A DNA stretch of 64,000 nt from the NCBI RefSeq assembly GCF_007954585.1, contig NZ_CP042382.1, positions 1,178,001-1,242,000 of the forward strand, given 5' to 3'. How positions within the stretch are numbered: the first letter of the stretch is position 1; every line of letters starts with the position of its first letter. The notes beneath the pieces were generated by a model. The model saw only the letters and a program-made list of their open reading frames with translations, was not told the DNA's origin and did not search any database. The position numbers and the translations under genes are program-made. Below are positions 62,756 to 64,000 of this stretch, in pieces. The DNA comes from Pistricoccus aurantiacus. Lineage in GTDB: Bacteria > Pseudomonadota > Gammaproteobacteria > Pseudomonadales > Halomonadaceae.

Positions 62756-64000
62756 ATGAATTCGATAACAGGTCAAGATAAGAAAGTGCACGAAATATTC
62801 TCCAAGGAGAATAAGTTTAATATTCCTGAGTATCAAAGGCCTTATTCTTGGGGTGTGGATCAGTGCGATGAGTTGCTGGGGGATTTGATTGGGTTTCAAA
62901 AAGAAGAAGAGTCTGATGACTACTTTCTCGGCAGCATAGTTGTCGCTAAAAGCTATGACGATAATTTTACTTTTGATGTTGTCGATGGGCAACAGCGCCT
63001 CACCACCTTGACTATCTTACTTTCTGCCATTTCGCATTGCCTGCGTGGTGAAAAAGGAGAAGGTGCGTTTGAAAAATATGTTGCTCCTTCTGATGTTTCG
63101 TTGAATATACCTCCGCAGCCTAAGCTTTATCTCAGGAAGAACGATAGGGATTTTTTCAAAAAGTTCATTCAAGATCCGGGCGGTATCGAAGAGCTTAAGT
63201 CTGTCAAGGAATCCAGCTTGAAGGATTCTCAGCTTAATATTTACAATAACGCGATGTTTTTTTTGGCCCGGCTTGGAGGTATGGATTCAAAGGAAGTATT
63301 AGAGTTTGGGCGCTTTGTTGTTGCCAGATGTGTGGTTGTTTTCGTAACAACTCAAGGGATTGAAACTGCATATCGTATCTTTTCAGTCATGAATGACCGA
63401 GGTCTTGATCTTCAAGCATGCGACCTTCTCAAAGCAGAAATAATAAGCAAGATAGAAAACTCAGAAGAAAGAACGGACTACAATGAGATATGGGAAGAGA
63501 TGGAGGAGCGACTGGGTCGCGATTCTTTCAATTCGCTATTCCCATATGTGAGAATGATTAAAGCTAAGTCAAAAGCTAGGAAGTCTACCGTAGAGGAGTT
63601 TAGGCGAGAGATTGTTAAGGGGTGTGACCCGAAGAGTGTGGTTAATGATACTCTGCTTCCTTATAGTGAGGCGCTGACTTTAATAAACCATCAATGCTAT
63701 CAAGATGGAGGGAGTGAAGAAGAGAAGAAAATAAATCAGTTGCTGACTTGGCTAGGCCGGCTAAACAACTCGGACTGGGTGCCTGTTGCCATGGAGCTGG
63801 TAAGGATATTTGGAAACGACCCCAAGATACTGCTTTCGCACCTGGAAAAGCTGGAGCGCTTGGCGGCCGCAATCCTTATTCGTGGCAGCTATGTAAACTC
63901 TCGGATAAAGCGCTACTCTAGAGTGCTGACAGCGATAGAAGCCCGAGAGGACTTGCTTCAGGCTGGATCCGCGCTGGACATTGCTGAGGAAACTCAGCTT
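62756..64000 (+). CDS. DUF262 (GmrS-like) protein, 5' part; runs off the window
   Basis: The first 415 codons are open to the window edge. The DUF262 signature is complete: FNIPEYQRPYSW, YFLGSIVVAKS and VVDGQQRLTTL (the DGQQR nucleotide-binding motif), then FSVMNDRGLDLQ. DUF262 is the NTP-driven half of GmrSD-type modification-dependent restriction; the DUF1524 His-Me nuclease end would lie beyond base 64,000. The gene is visibly AT-rich compared with the operon just before it. ATG 62756 follows GGAG/AGGG, 31 bases after the ligase stop. Confidence 0.88.
   Translation, partial: MNSITGQDKKVHEIFSKENKFNIPEYQRPYSWGVDQCDELLGDLIGFQKEEESDDYFLGSIVVAKSYDDNFTFDVVDGQQRLTTLTILLSAISHCLRGEKGEGAFEKYVAPSDVSLNIPPQPKLYLRKNDRDFFKKFIQDPGGIEELKSVKESSLKDSQLNIYNNAMFFLARLGGMDSKEVLEFGRFVVARCVVVFVTTQGIETAYRIFSVMNDRGLDLQACDLLKAEIISKIENSEERTDYNEIWEEMEERLGRDSFNSLFPYVRMIKAKSKARKSTVEEFRREIVKGCDPKSVVNDTLLPYSEALTLINHQCYQDGGSEEEKKINQLLTWLGRLNNSDWVPVAMELVRIFGNDPKILLSHLEKLERLAAAILIRGSYVNSRIKRYSRVLTAIEAREDLLQAGSALDIAEETQL

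Overview
The window is accessory DNA from a GC-rich proteobacterium, most likely a gammaproteobacterium of the Pseudomonas/Halomonas kind. The inference rests on the PFGI-1/ICEclc-type conjugation genes, the integron and the insertion-sequence families. There is no rRNA, tRNA or housekeeping marker, so the genus is a guess.

Bases 1-9,860: replication and maintenance end of an integrative conjugative element (ICE). It holds a DUF3158-like gene tail, a ribbon-helix-helix regulator, ssb, a PH-domain membrane protein, a lipoprotein, DNA topoisomerase III, a coupled PD-(D/E)XK-like nuclease, a DUF3577 (STY4534-type) protein and small accessory genes, several behind a repeated hairpin leader.

Bases 9,888-33,340: a nearly complete type IV secretion module in canonical order. 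It contains PilL, a PFL_4693-like protein, a lytic transglycosylase, a PFL_4695-like protein, the TraD coupling protein, small membrane subunits, VirB8/TraK/TraB-like proteins, a lipoprotein, the TraC ATPase, a DsbC-like isomerase, PFL_4709/4710/4711-like proteins and TraG. A shared TTAAC box lies 70-86 bases before the first gene of several units. The relaxase and integrase are not in the window. A decayed DprA-like gene and an orphan Phd antitoxin interrupt the module.

Bases 33,335-45,000: an Rpn-type nuclease, then an integron (SOS-box-controlled IntI on the minus strand) with about five cassettes. Its array has been invaded by an IS3-family element, by an IS1182-family element that itself carries an IS701-family element, and by a 5'-truncated group II intron. 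Cassettes encode unknown proteins, a lipoprotein and a RES-domain protein.

Bases 45,310-51,400: anti-restriction and early-transfer cargo (RadC-like, ArdC-like and small proteins) behind the same hairpin leaders. Then come a broken second traG 3' end, a VapBC45-type toxin-antitoxin pair, a broken small gene and a second copy of a purine-rich repeat. This looks like the remnant of another related ICE.

Bases 51,579-64,000: a defence-island block. It contains DUF4236, then DUF499 P-loop protein, small partner, DUF1156 DNA methyltransferase, DUF3696-type ATPase, PIN nuclease and RNA ligase in one operon, followed by a GmrS/DUF262 gene cut by the window end. The methyltransferase is a base-composition mosaic, and the PIN plus RNA-ligase pair suggests an RNA-cleavage-and-repair function. 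This is the best candidate for an undescribed system.
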